Positions 52,592 to 63,091 of a stretch of 64,000 nucleotides of DNA are shown piece by piece. Numbering within the stretch: the stretch's first letter is position 1; the number at the start of each line of letters is the position of its first letter. The notes under the pieces are model-generated. The model made no database searches. It saw only the letters and a program-made list of their open reading frames with translations, and was not told the origin of the DNA. Source of the stretch: Varroa destructor (Eukaryota; Arthropoda; Arachnida; Mesostigmata; Varroidae). The position numbers were made by a program, and so were the translations under genes. Location of the stretch: assembly GCF_002443255.2 (NCBI RefSeq), contig NW_019211458.1, positions 22,943,325 through 23,007,324 of the forward strand. Reading direction: 5' to 3'.

Positions 52592-54476
52592 GTTAGTCTT
52601 TCATTGCCAAACCCAGAAATTGCGTCTTATTAATTGTTAATCTGCCTAGCGGTCCAGGGTGTTTTAGCGTCTCGGCGATGCTAGCTTCAGTGTGCGCAGG
52701 TCGAACGTGGGACTCTTCTAATGAAACACTGCCTTGCACGACGGCAAGATCTTTCTACTTTGGCTAGTATGGTCGTTAAGGTAATAACAGGTAGCACTGG
52801 AAGTTTCGACAACGTTAAGCAGCAAACATGCCCGAAAGTGGACGCGATTATGAATTGAATTTATGAGAATATTATACAAACCAAATCATCCTATGTCCTT
52901 ACAGCGTTATTGTTAAGTATTAACATTAGTAAGACGGCCTATTATTTAGCAACGTATTGTCACATATAGCCACGCACGATATCATGCAAATATAGCAAAG
53001 CGATTGATAAAATATTGAGGATGCATTACGTGACTAATGGTGAGCTATGTGATATGACGGTTACGTCCAGACCATTTACATATGAACCGTCGAGCGAATG
53101 GGGAAGCACAGTTGTCGGAGGCTCGTCGCTGGGCCTTCGGGATGTTAGCGGAGTATGGAAGGGATACTAAGACGTACAGGACTCACCATTTCATTAATAT
53201 GCGACGTTCCTTAGCTGGCCATTTTGCTAATGACTGTTTCTGCTCTTTACGGAAATAAGGGCAAGTTCCCCTGTCCCATTTTTTCGTGGATAATAATAAT
53301 TATATCACTAGTGGGATATATTTTTTCTGTCGTTATATTATGATCTGCTACAAGGGCGTGTAGCAGACAAGAAATTTCGTTTATGTCTAACATACGTAAG
53401 ATAAATATTTATATTCTCTAAATCACCTATCAGTATGGTTGTTCAGTCGTACTAGAGCGATCGGATATGAAGCGGAAGTGCATTTGGGCAGGGGAAACTA
53501 TGACTTTCGAGCAATTTTTTAAAACGGGAATTCAACTTGTGTGCGGTATATGAAACGCTAAACTTTACGCAAACATGGTTGTGCGTGTACCTATTAAAAC
53601 TTTATTGCTAATGGCTTAATTTTTGTTACTTGGCAATATCTTATCTCCTTATATATGACCTAAAATGGCCCTTTCTATTTTTGAAACCATTGCCGAAATC
53701 AGTTTGCTACAGGAACGAACTAGCACCCAGATTACTGCGTCGTACTGCTAGTAAATGGTATTTAAATTAACGCATACTCAAACGAGTTGTTAAAAATGCA
53801 TCTGAATAGAAAAATGAAACGCATCAAGAAACTCGCTTCTTCCGAATCAGTTTTTTTCTACTTTTCCCTTTTAAAGCGTGTTCGAAACTTTCTTGTCTTT
53901 TTTTTGGCGTGCAATGGAAGACGATTAAACAGACGAACAATTTAGATAACAACTTGTTTGACAGTGAGAAACATGCAATCATGGATCTGGTGAATTTTGC
54001 GTCTGCCCCCTTCTTCTCTGTTTGTATAATCGTTCGTGCCCGCTGCCCTATGTGACGCTGCTGTTAACTTCTACCGTACTGCCAAACAGTCAACAAATGA
54101 ATGAGGTAACACCTCAAAGCTCCTTCTCACGCGTATCTCTCGTTCCTGCCGGACGCGTTTTCGGAAATGCGGCACTGACGAAATCTTTCGGACCTCTAGA
54201 ATGCTCACCCAGAGTTTATGCGCCGCTGCCGCCTGTCCGTTCATCCGTTAGAATCTGAATGCCTGAAGCGTAGAACCCGGACTAACCTCAGCATTTCCTT
54301 CGTAAATCGAACAAAGCAACGTGTAATCGCCGTATAACCATAAATCACCGCTGAGACGCATACCGCATCAGACTCGTTGGGTCGGAGCCGCTTCGCGTGT
54401 TCCGAAGTAGAAGAACTGCGTTGGGGGTCAGCGGCGAACCCGGTAGCGAGAGGAAAGGGCAGGCCAAGGCACTTCC

Positions 54477-54884
54477 TCAGTGTCCCAACGTCACCACCGA
54501 CGTTTGCATCACGGTTATAGCAACGTCCATCGAACGCTTCGCAACATCAGGAAGGTGAAACGAAAGTGAGGAACTAAAAGAATGGCTAGCGATAAGCGAT
54601 GCCACTCGCTGAAAGTCGGTTGCCTCAGTGAATCGCGCCACGCCAGAAACTTTGTCGTCCTTCTGCTCGTTGCTTGGCTCCTCCACAGGCAAGATTTTCT
54701 CTGCGCACAGTGGTCCGCTATCGCTTTGGACTTTGTACATCTTGTTAGATTGAAAGGGACGGTAGGGGCGCCAATTGTAATTGAGTTCTGTTCCTTCCGC
54801 AGCGTCGTCTGATTTTTTGCAACTGGCCGATAGCTCGGAATAAATCGGATGCGTCCTCTTTAACTTGTCCTTTCTGGCCTTATT
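54477..54884 (-). CDS. Unidentified open frame of 135 codons, charged N-terminal half
   Basis: The frame is open from a TAG at 54885-54887 to TGA at 54477-54479. It begins NKARKDKLKRTHPIYSELSA, continues SDDAAEGTELNYNWRPYRP and EKILPVEEPSNEQKDDK, and ends TSVVTLGH. The Lys/Glu/Asp-rich text is typical of a coding strand. An internal ATG at 54738-54740 has A at -3. The upstream end has no convincing acceptor. A 76-codon ATG-started plus-strand frame (54,582-54,812) with a hydrophobic segment opposes it, so strand is not certain. It could be an exon, a small gene or a remnant. Confidence 0.28.
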   Translation of the reverse strand, partial: NKARKDKLKRTHPIYSELSASCKKSDDAAEGTELNYNWRPYRPFQSNKMYKVQSDSGPLCAEKILPVEEPSNEQKDDKVSGVARFTEATDFQRVASLIASHSFSSSLSFHLPDVAKRSMDVAITVMQTSVVTLGH

Positions 54885-55039
54885 CTACTATCTAAGATCG
54901 TTCCCGCCCTGTTTCTAGTCGCAATACAAGGCAAAACAGGTCGCAAACATTTGTCGTCGTTTCGCCACTGGCTGCGTCACCAGCGAACCCTCTCCACCGC
55001 CCGATAATCCGCTTCCTATTTCAGTAAGCGTTTAGCTGT

Positions 55040-55080
55040 CGGGATTCCTTTCCAATTTTCCGGGATTCCTTTTCAATTCA
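55040..55080. repeat. Imperfect tandem 21-mer, 2 copies
   Basis: cgggattcctttccaatttt followed by cgggattccttttcaattc, a local duplication with slight divergence. Confidence 0.85.
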
Positions 55081-55833
55081 CCTCCTTACAAATTTCCATC
55101 TCTCTGTCATGGCCTTGTGTCGCGCCATTCTATAATGCTACTAATTCAGTGGTACGACGTACGAGGTCGCATTTCCCGGTTCCAATTCGAACGACATGAC
55201 TAGATGAGCTGGCGAGTAAGTCAACAATCGATTCTAGAATTCTGGCCGTCCAGTTTCTCTGATATTACGGTGGCTCGCAGAAGCAGACGTCTCTTCGACC
55301 ATCATTTATGTTACGAGCCACCCACCGTATGCACGCAATTATAGCACACTGATGTCCTGTTACAGCTAAGTCCTGTCGATGCCGCTTTACTCCCAATTCA
55401 CCCTGTTCTTCCGTCATCGGCTTTTCGTATTGGTGTGCGATTTAAGCAGAAAACAAATGAACATCATAAACAAAGTTGCGCGCTCTGCGAGGCGCACCCT
55501 TTCCACTTCACTTTTCGTAACTGATACGTAGATCTAACACCGCAGAAGACGAAAGTACGTCGAGAAAAAAGCAGAAGTGCATTGAAGAAGCATGTAAAGG
55601 AGCGTGAGAGGAGCGGAAAAAACAAAGCAGAAAAACGTCTCTTTTTTGCGTCTGAAATTCTATCATTTTCGCTGTTGTTGCTTCTCAAATGTATACTTTT
55701 CTGTTCCATTGTGAATTATATTTTCCTATTCAGATGTTTTATTTAGTGCAAAGCCCGTAAAAGCAATGCGAGGCTTCGAACAAAAAAGAAAAATCCTATA
55801 TTTGTTTTAGACTTTTTTAAGGACGCCTAGGCC

Positions 55834-56322
55834 ATGCCCGAGAATCTGAAAGTGCAACTGGAACAGAAACGGCTGCCTTTCCATAACAAAGCCCCATATG
55901 GAAGGCCCAGAATGTACGATGAACCACATAGTATCGCTTCAGTAAAGGTCGCAGATGATACTACCGAGCCTTCGGATACATACATGTAGGATATTTGGGC
56001 TACTGCTTGGCTAGCAATACGGAACGCGACGGAACCGTGCGTAGTAAGAACGGACTGCACAGAAACCACGGATCGCACTGACCTCGAGAAAACATGGTAA
56101 ACTATTGGCTAAGGCGAAATATGCAGCAGAAAACCCTGAGTTGTACACTACGGGCTGGCTTGTGACAGCCGTGATGACCTAGGACTGTTGTTATCAATGC
56201 ATGATGGGTTGCGTGTTGAGCTGCGAGCGGCCAAGAGGAAGGTCAGAGCGGGTTGGGCTACAATGGGAATGGAAGTCACGTGCATCACTGCCATTTCAGC
56301 GTTTTCATACACCTGCAAGTAA
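55834..56322 (+). CDS. Candidate two-exon gene (join 55834-55985, 56169-56322), unidentified
   Basis: ATG at 55834 (G at -3) begins MPENLKVQLEQKRLPFHNKA and runs to TTEPSDTY. Splicing at gtagga (55986) to the acceptor cttgtgacag (ending 56168) completes an Ile codon and continues RDDLGLLLSMHDGLRVELRA, KRKVRAGWATMGMEV and CITAISAFSYTCK, stopping at TAA 56320-56322. The phase agrees, and unspliced reading meets TAG at 55987. The splice sites are weak: the donor lacks the usual +3 to +5 match and the acceptor has a poor pyrimidine tract. An 83-codon minus-strand frame overlaps the first exon. About 102 residues; polar first half, one mildly hydrophobic C-terminal segment. Confidence 0.3.
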
Positions 56323-56934
56323 TAGTTCCAAGTAATTGGCAAGATATGAAAAGTTGAAGCGGCAGTGGCTCGAAGAGCTTGGTGTCTGGCTGATAGACCC
56401 ACATGTAAAGTCCCGTTATGGGACTCTTCGACAAGAAAAGTTTGCCAAAGGGCTAAACGATATATGAATTTCGTTTACCACTTCGAGATCATAAACGTCC
56501 GAAATAGACAAAAGCCAAATTTCTTTTGTAGTCTTAAGTGAAAAGTTAGAATCGTATAGGGACGAATACGGCTTGATCAGTGGACTTTAGACACACCTGT
56601 ATACCACATAACTATGATGATATTCCCGAATGAACTGTACGTGCAACAAACACAAAAGAAAAAACACCGAACGCGACAAACCGATCTGATACTAAGGATG
56701 ATTGTTTGATAATTATTTGTTGGCTTTCATCTTTCATCATCATTATAATGCATGGAATTTTAGGCTTAGGTCACAGTAGGTTTAGGTAAAAGGATATAGG
56801 ACGAAGTCCAATTAACGTAAATATGAAGCTTTACCAATTACACAAAGAATGTAAAAAAATGTTTCCGGTAAATATGCATTCTGCATGATAGGTAGATGAA
56901 GCAGTGACAGAGCCTAGTTAGAGCTAGAACTTTG

Positions 56935-56968
56935 ATAGTATTTTAAAATACTATATATATATATATAT
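56935..56968. repeat. 20-bp perfect palindrome running into (TA)n
   Basis: ATAGTATTTTAAAATACTAT at 56935-56954 is a perfect palindrome, followed directly by TA repeats to about 56968. Confidence 0.9.
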
Positions 56969-57291
56969 CGCATAAAGGGAACATGTAAAACACGACAGCA
57001 ATAATGTCTGCGTGCTTTTCTACAGCAATTCAAGTAATACAATGAAGGCTTGCTATTCATATAACTTTATTTAGACATATCTACGAAGGGAACGTTTTTT
57101 ATATAACCCCATAATGTCCAGCACTAAGATTGATAATGATAACAACGGTTTATCTTTAAGAAATTGTAACTACCACAAGTTGGTGAAGATTATATCCATA
57201 TTACCGGACCTAGTCCTTCATGATTTGCCACCTGTGACCCAGCTAACACCACTGCAAAAGATTAGTGCTTTCTAAAACAAAAATATCTACG

Positions 57292-57327
57292 TACAAAGTA
57301 CAATAGAATGTTCTATTGCACTTTGTA
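57292..57327. repeat. Near-perfect hairpin, 17-bp arms, 2-base spacer
   Basis: 57292-57308 and 57311-57327 are complementary at 16 of 17 positions with TG between them. It may be a cruciform-forming palindrome or a footprint of a small inverted duplication. Confidence 0.88.
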
Positions 57328-57794
57328 ATATACATAACAATAGCTTTATTTTTGATTCATACACAAGAGCGCATACCAACGAATATCCTCCTAAGACTTC
57401 TGTTAGAGTTAGCTTAAGTATGTAAGATTGTGGGGTCGAAGGGGGCGTAGATATTTTTGCTTGACTTTTATGTGGGTAGCAAAGAACCTGAAGGAAATGT
57501 TTCGACTCTATCCGGTAGTGGAAGCTCGGCAATTTCATGGCAGATTAGCTATCGCGTTTAGCTGAAATTTTCTAGTGAATAATTACCTCAACCGTCGACC
57601 TCTCAGGCAAATATATAGCCTATCGGCATGGCCTTGCACCACTGCACATAACTACTAAGTGTTTCACATGTGTTGTATTTAATGTTGCCGACAGAGTCAT
57701 TGGGTGACAATTTATAAAACACTATTATAACATACGCTTTTACTAAGCCATACGTACGTTAGCTTGCTGTTTTATGGCGGTAATAATGGCTCAC

Positions 57795-57859
57795 CTTGCG
57801 GGGTTCATGTTGTTTCGGTCTTCCTGCTTGTCGCTGCTCTGGCGTTCGACTATTGGACA
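57795..57859 (-). CDS. Candidate 5' exon of the transporter gene
   Basis: A 65-base interval with very good splice sites: acceptor ggtgtatttttcag ending at 57860 and donor gtgagc from 57794. It is open in the frame CPIVERQSSDKQED, then RNNMNPA, and contains an ATG with A at -3 (AACATGA), so it could carry the start codon MNPA. It leaves in phase 2, which matches the phase-2 entry of the candidate exon at 50242. The gap between them is 7.6 kb. It may instead belong to another gene or be 5' untranslated sequence. Product on its own is not recognisable. Confidence 0.33.
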
Positions 57860-60200
57860 CTGAAAAATACACCGAGGAGGGTAAACTACAATATATTAGG
57901 AAACATTATTTTGTATATATTAAAGCATCATTAACTCGCTGATAGAATTTGCTTTATATCATAGGTTTGATAACTTCAGTAGCAGTTAGGGGCAGTTAAA
58001 ATTGGAACTCAATCCTCGTTGTCGACGCGCTTAATAGAAAAGACAGCGCAACTCGACGCATGCACCGAATATCAATTTATGTGATTTAAGCTAAATTGTA
58101 GCCAAGTTATGACACAATGACGTTACAAAGTATCGTAGTTAAACAATTCCATATCATGTACAGGTATTCTGTGATTTTGTGTGAAAAAAAATGGTTCAAC
58201 TGACGATTGCCTCAGGAAGATTCTGTAAAAATGCCCAACTTAATAAGGTGCGACTAAACAAATTATTATTCTTTTAAATATCTATATATTGTGTTACAAT
58301 AAATAAAGCCTGACTGTAATAGTCAAGTAATAAGTTACACTGTGTGTGATAAGGATTTTTAAGCTTTTCAGCACGCGACAAAATTTCGATCAACCAAACA
58401 CCTCGTGCTTAAGATCCTACTGGCAGAATTAAAGTGCCTTTTTTGCTTGATGATTGAGAATCATTCGCGCCACAGTTGAGGATAAAAACTTAGGTCTACG
58501 GAAGAACGCTTGTCGACGAACGAGCGCAGGTTCGAAGCACGAAGGCTTATCCCGAACGGCCACAAAATGTCACGTCCGATCGCAAAATTGTATATATTCA
58601 ATCTGTGGGCTTTGTAACGGCACAGCTGACGTTGAATGGCCGGCGCGAGTCGCAACATCGAATAGGAACGAGTTAGGTGCAGAAATGACCCTTTTCACTA
58701 AAATAGATATTTGCCTTGTGAGGTTTTCGACACTTCATCCGTGATTTGGATATTAGCCGAAGTTCAAGATTTCGTTTTGGCGAGACAAGCGTATAGGAGA
58801 GGACGATCTAAATCTATAAAAAGTAAGTAGGTAGTATTAAAGGTAAAAGCTAAGTCAGATTAGTGAAAACGATCGCAAAACTACGTAGTCAAAAACTGCA
58901 ACTTCGTATCGTTTTCAAAATTTAGATGATATATCGGCGCGGAAGTTGGACGGCTAAACCTGTGGCTACAAACCACTATCGATCGAGCTTACCAGTAACA
59001 TACACAATATGGAAAATATAACTAAATATCTGATAATCATTTCACACCTGATCCAAATGGGTATCAACGTAAGCGACCAGATCAGTCCCTGCAGGTACAG
59101 AGCCGTAGCATACAGTACTTGATAACTTAACATTTCGTTGTACGGCACCGTGTCGATAGGTGTGTATGGACTGGTAATGTTTGACAGCTGGAAACTCAGC
59201 CATCTAAACCGCCATGCTGATAAGCCAGATCTAACTAAAAATGAGCAGACTTTAACTTTGTCGTCCTCTATCAATGAGTTTACTTAGTACGCCGGTCATG
59301 CTCAACCCAATGCGCATAACTCTATTTTTAAAGGCAATACCATATATGCGTGTATATATGCGCACCGAGTTAGGCAATAGCTAACGGAGCTTCTATGAGA
59401 AATGTCCTGAATTACTTTAGCCTAACATTAGCACAAAATCGATCCCTTAAGATGCAGAACTTCTAGTCAACCTAAACTGCTCTTTGAAGATGAGTTCGAA
59501 GAATATCTCTTCTGCGTAAGTAGCATGAACCACGATAAATTTAGTTTATTATAAGCAGTAAACTTCACCTATGTTTGCTTTCTTTTTAATCAGCTATCCA
59601 AGTGCTAATGTTATGATTTTCCGCGTGACCCTGATATGTAGCAAATGTAAAGCTAGAAATATATTAGAAAAAAAAAAAAGCATAAAAGCGCTATGAGAGC
59701 GGACCGAACTTTTCATTCAGAATGGCTAATTTTGACGACCACGACCAGTTACAGTATCTGACGAAGAAGAAGAAAAAAGCTATGTATTTCTATAAATTGG
59801 CCCTTTAAAATTTAGTGAAATCGAGCAACAAGGTATTGATAGTAACTCGTCAATAACCGTGCAATGTGTTTTCGCTAATGAAACTATCTTGAGCGCTTTT
59901 GCCTGCCTCCAGTTGACAAGCTCCTTTGCAGCTTTAGCACTAAAAAGTTATACGCAAATCGCTTGTATCCTATAATTAAATCCATGTGTTCTCCTATCGT
60001 CAGCGGAATATATGGACGAGAAAGTGGCCATTAAAAACAGACGTCCGTAAACATCCCCTAGCTTTGTTCTACGAACAACATTAGTTAAGTGTCATTATAT
60101 GCTACTAAACCTACGTGTTTGCGGAAGGTAAATTTCAAAGTTTATATTCAAATCAACTTCACTCCGTAACTGCAAAAAACTAGTCTGAATAAGCGATTCT
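57860..60200. other. AT-rich stretch, no supported gene
   Basis: A 102-codon minus frame at 58,966-59,274 is hydrophobic at its end (YLVIFSILCMLLV) and is followed by a gtaagc donor. It does not fit the transporter in phase (its phase-1 frame has a stop), so I do not call it. A basic plus frame lies at 58,454-58,744. Confidence 0.5.
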
Positions 60201-60204
60201 GTAA

Positions 60205-60570
60205 TTTTGCTTTGATTCGGTAGTAGTGGTTGTAGCAGATTGTTTCACTTTTAATACTGACAACGTAACAGTACCAGATGTGAGGCAGTCCGAGTGTTCG
60301 CTTACGCTGTTTCCGATCCCAGATTCCGATACGTATAGTACGGCAGGTAAAATGCACAGCGGGCGCCGGTTGGATATATTTCGGGAGCAAACTACATATC
60401 TAATAGCAAGGAACGGGATAATTCGGAACAAGATTGACGAAGCTGGGCAGTGCTGGCCTAGAGACCGCCAATGGCGCGTGTGTGTCTGTTACGCAGGTGA
60501 TACTAAGTCGCGAAAAGGGCAATACAGAAACGAGAACAATGTTCGTGCCCGAGTCACTGAACTCAAATGA
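60205..60570 (+). CDS. Unidentified open frame of about 121 codons
   Basis: Open from 60205 to TGA at 60568-60570. It reads DCFTFNTDNVTVPDVRQSEC, then LFPIPDSDTYSTAGK, GRRLDIFREQTTYLIARNG, DEAGQCWPRDRQWRVCVCY and a charged C-terminus ending RVTELK. There is no in-frame ATG until MHSGRRLD. A possible gtaaaa donor after STAG would shorten it. Mixed polar composition with several Cys looks coding-like, but minus-strand frames of 80 and 83 codons overlap and no family is recognised. Confidence 0.25.
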   Translation, partial: FCFDSVVVVVADCFTFNTDNVTVPDVRQSECSLTLFPIPDSDTYSTAGKMHSGRRLDIFREQTTYLIARNGIIRNKIDEAGQCWPRDRQWRVCVCYAGDTKSRKGQYRNENNVRARVTELK

Positions 60571-61571
60571 TTTATTAGAAAAATACGCGTACATCTAAAC
60601 GCTTATAAAGTAAAAAATATGAGTAAACAATATAATGTATAAGTATGAAACGCTTATGAAGTAAAAAAAAATAACATCAAATACCAAAAACTACTTCACC
60701 ACAGACTGGATCAGTTACTACTGGACCCAAGAAATTTCACACCTGGATAGAGGCGTTATAGGTAACACCACTATGAGAGCCATCTTTTCGTGATACGAAA
60801 ACAGCTGACTGCTCCGTCATCATTCCGCGACATTGATCCGTTGTATCCAACTGCTTAGATTTAATAGGGCATTACGTAAGCAAGAAATCATTGTGAAACT
60901 ATTTCAGCATGAAGTCTTGTTGCTTCAGAGCACTACGGCGAACGAAGATTTAATACCAATCTTGTGACTCATTGTTTAATTTTCTGGACGAGGGCATTAA
61001 AGTAGTCAGAATAACACATTGCGATATAGATATTTCACATCTAGTATTGTTTGTTGAATGTATCGACGTCCTGACCTTGCAAACCCAAATAATAATTTAA
61101 TAACTGCATTTGTCAAGCTTTCGTTTTATCTACGTGCTATGCAATAAAAATATATCCACAGCTGATATTTTTCTCAGAGCACTTTTACACCTTCGTGCAT
61201 ATACATGTCACTGTCCTATTAAACTACTATAGGAATAGTGTATATATGAAAAAATGGACAATGGCATTCCAAAAGCGGGGTGGGCGGACACCATCGATAG
61301 TGCAGCAACCGGCATAGTAAGTTACCTGCATCATTGTGACGAGTCCTTATTTCACTGTCGGCACTTAGCTCTTCGTTTGATTGCTTCTTTGGCAATGCAT
61401 GATACATTAGTATAGTATTGAAAAGGCTAAATGTACCTGTGTCATGCAAAGCTCAAACAAGTCAGCACTTAAGCTTTGTTGCTCTAATCGATATGGCCAG
61501 AAAAACAATCTTCATTCATTATAGGCATCAATAACAGCAACATCGAGTTCTGTAAAAGTCACCTCAGCTAG

Positions 61572-62210
61572 ACTGAGAAACCATCGGTTATCGGGGGTGT
61601 TATGAAAACTAGAAGAGATAGAGCTCGTCGGGCCATTCTGAGAGCAAAAGTTGTTCGGAACTCTGACGATCCGAAACCGATAATATGGCAGTGTGATACA
61701 ACTGTGGTGCTCCTGTTAAGATTACCAAGTTGCGAGAAAGCCATAACTAGATTGCATGTGTACAGCTCCACCTTTACATGTCGTTGATATCGTATAACTA
61801 GAGCTTCTACAACAGCTCTTATTAATTCACTGAGTTACGTTAGAGTGCGAATTAGTACAGTGGGCGCAGCAGCCCAACCACTGCTGTATCTCTGGGCAAG
61901 AGGTAGAACTAACAAATGGCTTGATCAAGACCACAAATGCAAAAAACGTAACTTAAAGAAAGGCACCTTACGAGATTTTAGGACCCGGGAACCGACTGCC
62001 TCCTTTGTTGTTGTTATCGTCGTCGTCGTTGCTATTTATTTGAACGCCCGTTTTACTTTAGTAGAACTGTTTCCGCTAGCAGGGGCCTGCGTCGGCTGCC
62101 CGCACACAGAAGCGTCCAAACGCTCTCTGCTCACTCTCTGTACGCATATCGATGCATCCAACCTTACAGACAAATTCATTCACATTCATGTAGATGCTGT
62201 TTTCCAGTAG
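61572..62210 (+). pseudogene. 213-codon frame interrupted by one TGA; possible broken or multi-exon gene
   Basis: After a possible acceptor (aaaagtcacctcagctag) the frame reads TEKPSVIGGVMKTRRDRARR to TFTCR, TGA at 61785-61787, then continues in the same frame as YRITRASTTALINSLSYVR to TAG at 62208-62210. The second half has a basic stretch (CKKRNLKKGTLRDFRTRE), then a Val-rich hydrophobic segment (ASFVVVIVVVVAIYL) and a Cys-containing tail, so it could be a membrane-anchored product. About ten stops would be expected in this length by chance. An in-frame ATG lies at 61602. The family is unrecognised. It may be a pseudogene with one stop, an exon plus read-through intron, or two chance ORFs. 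Confidence 0.25.
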
Positions 62211-62536
62211 GAAGCTGCTACATCATAGACGTGTAGTCTTCGCCTTGGTGCCGTCGCCCGGGAAGCTCACCATTCAATTTACACGGAAGACAGGGAACTT
62301 GGCGGAAAACTTAGGGGAAAAACGACTTCGTCCGAACAACTAATAATGGTACGAACGGAAGTAGCGACGGTAGCGGCAGCGAGGTCATAATTTTCCCATA
62401 TCTAACCTGAACCTTTAACACTGTCCTTGTGAATACCGTTTCTAATTCATCCCCTGTTTTCGCCACAGAATTCTACTTTTCCATGTAGTTATAGGTTCGC
62501 TCGACTTGGCTATAGTCATGGTAAGATACACGTACT

Positions 62537-63091
62537 GTGCTGAATCTTTTCTATAGTACATTGCAAAGAAGTCAATGTACCAGGTCATGGTTCAAACTCT
62601 CGGCATTGTTGTCCCGAACGGCCCCGACAAGGTTGGGCGAAGTTTTGATCTATGTTGGAACGAGAGGCATAAGACGACTGCATACAGCGACAAAGCGACT
62701 ATATCTCAGATGGTGCAGAGAAACGTCAAAGATGGGAAGCTCCGTGGATTCGGACACGCGGAAGAAAAATAAAAAGCAGCGAGCAAAGGACCTTGGGGGA
62801 ATGTATCAAGATCCTATGCGCAAGCTACCCAACCATCCAGCCAATCGTGGGACAGTAGCTATTCGAAAAGTAAGCATAACCGAGAATCGGCGATGGGGAA
62901 CGGCCCAAAGCAGCAACAAAGTCTACTGTAGTAAATCTGTGCAGACGTTGCTACTGCTGCTGCTGCTGAGTAGGCGATGCAAAGGCCGACCAACCGATTG
63001 GCTGGCTGCATTACGGCGAAATCATAGCCCACATACAGCGTTGGCACAAAAAGCGATGAAAATGGGAGTAACATCACAAGCAGCATCTTAA
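62537..63091 (+). CDS. Overlapping coding-like frames, unidentified
   Basis: Frame A is open for 184 codons (62537-63091); its second half, KMGSSVDSDTRKKNKKQRAK then MRKLPNHPANRGTVAIRK, is basic and followed by a Leu run from CTG repeats. Frame B has an ATG at 62575 with A two bases further upstream than ideal and reads MYQVMVQTLGIVVPNGPDKV, then KVGRSFDLCWNERHK, to TAA at 62772. The strand is purine-rich and GC content is raised, which lowers stop frequency, so neither frame is statistically secure. Confidence 0.2.
   Translation: MLNLFYSTLQRSQCTRSWFKLSALLSRTAPTRLGEVLIYVGTRGIRRLHTATKRLYLRWCRETSKMGSSVDSDTRKKNKKQRAKDLGGMYQDPMRKLPNHPANRGTVAIRKVSITENRRWGTAQSSNKVYCSKSVQTLLLLLLLSRRCKGRPTDWLAALRRNHSPHTALAQKAMKMGVTSQAAS

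Noticed and set aside
58966..59274. 102-codon hydrophobic minus frame with gtaagc donor as a possible helix-1 exon
   Set aside because: The phase-1 frame needed to join the transporter contains a stop; the hydrophobic frame exits in the wrong phase. The 50 kb exon fits better.
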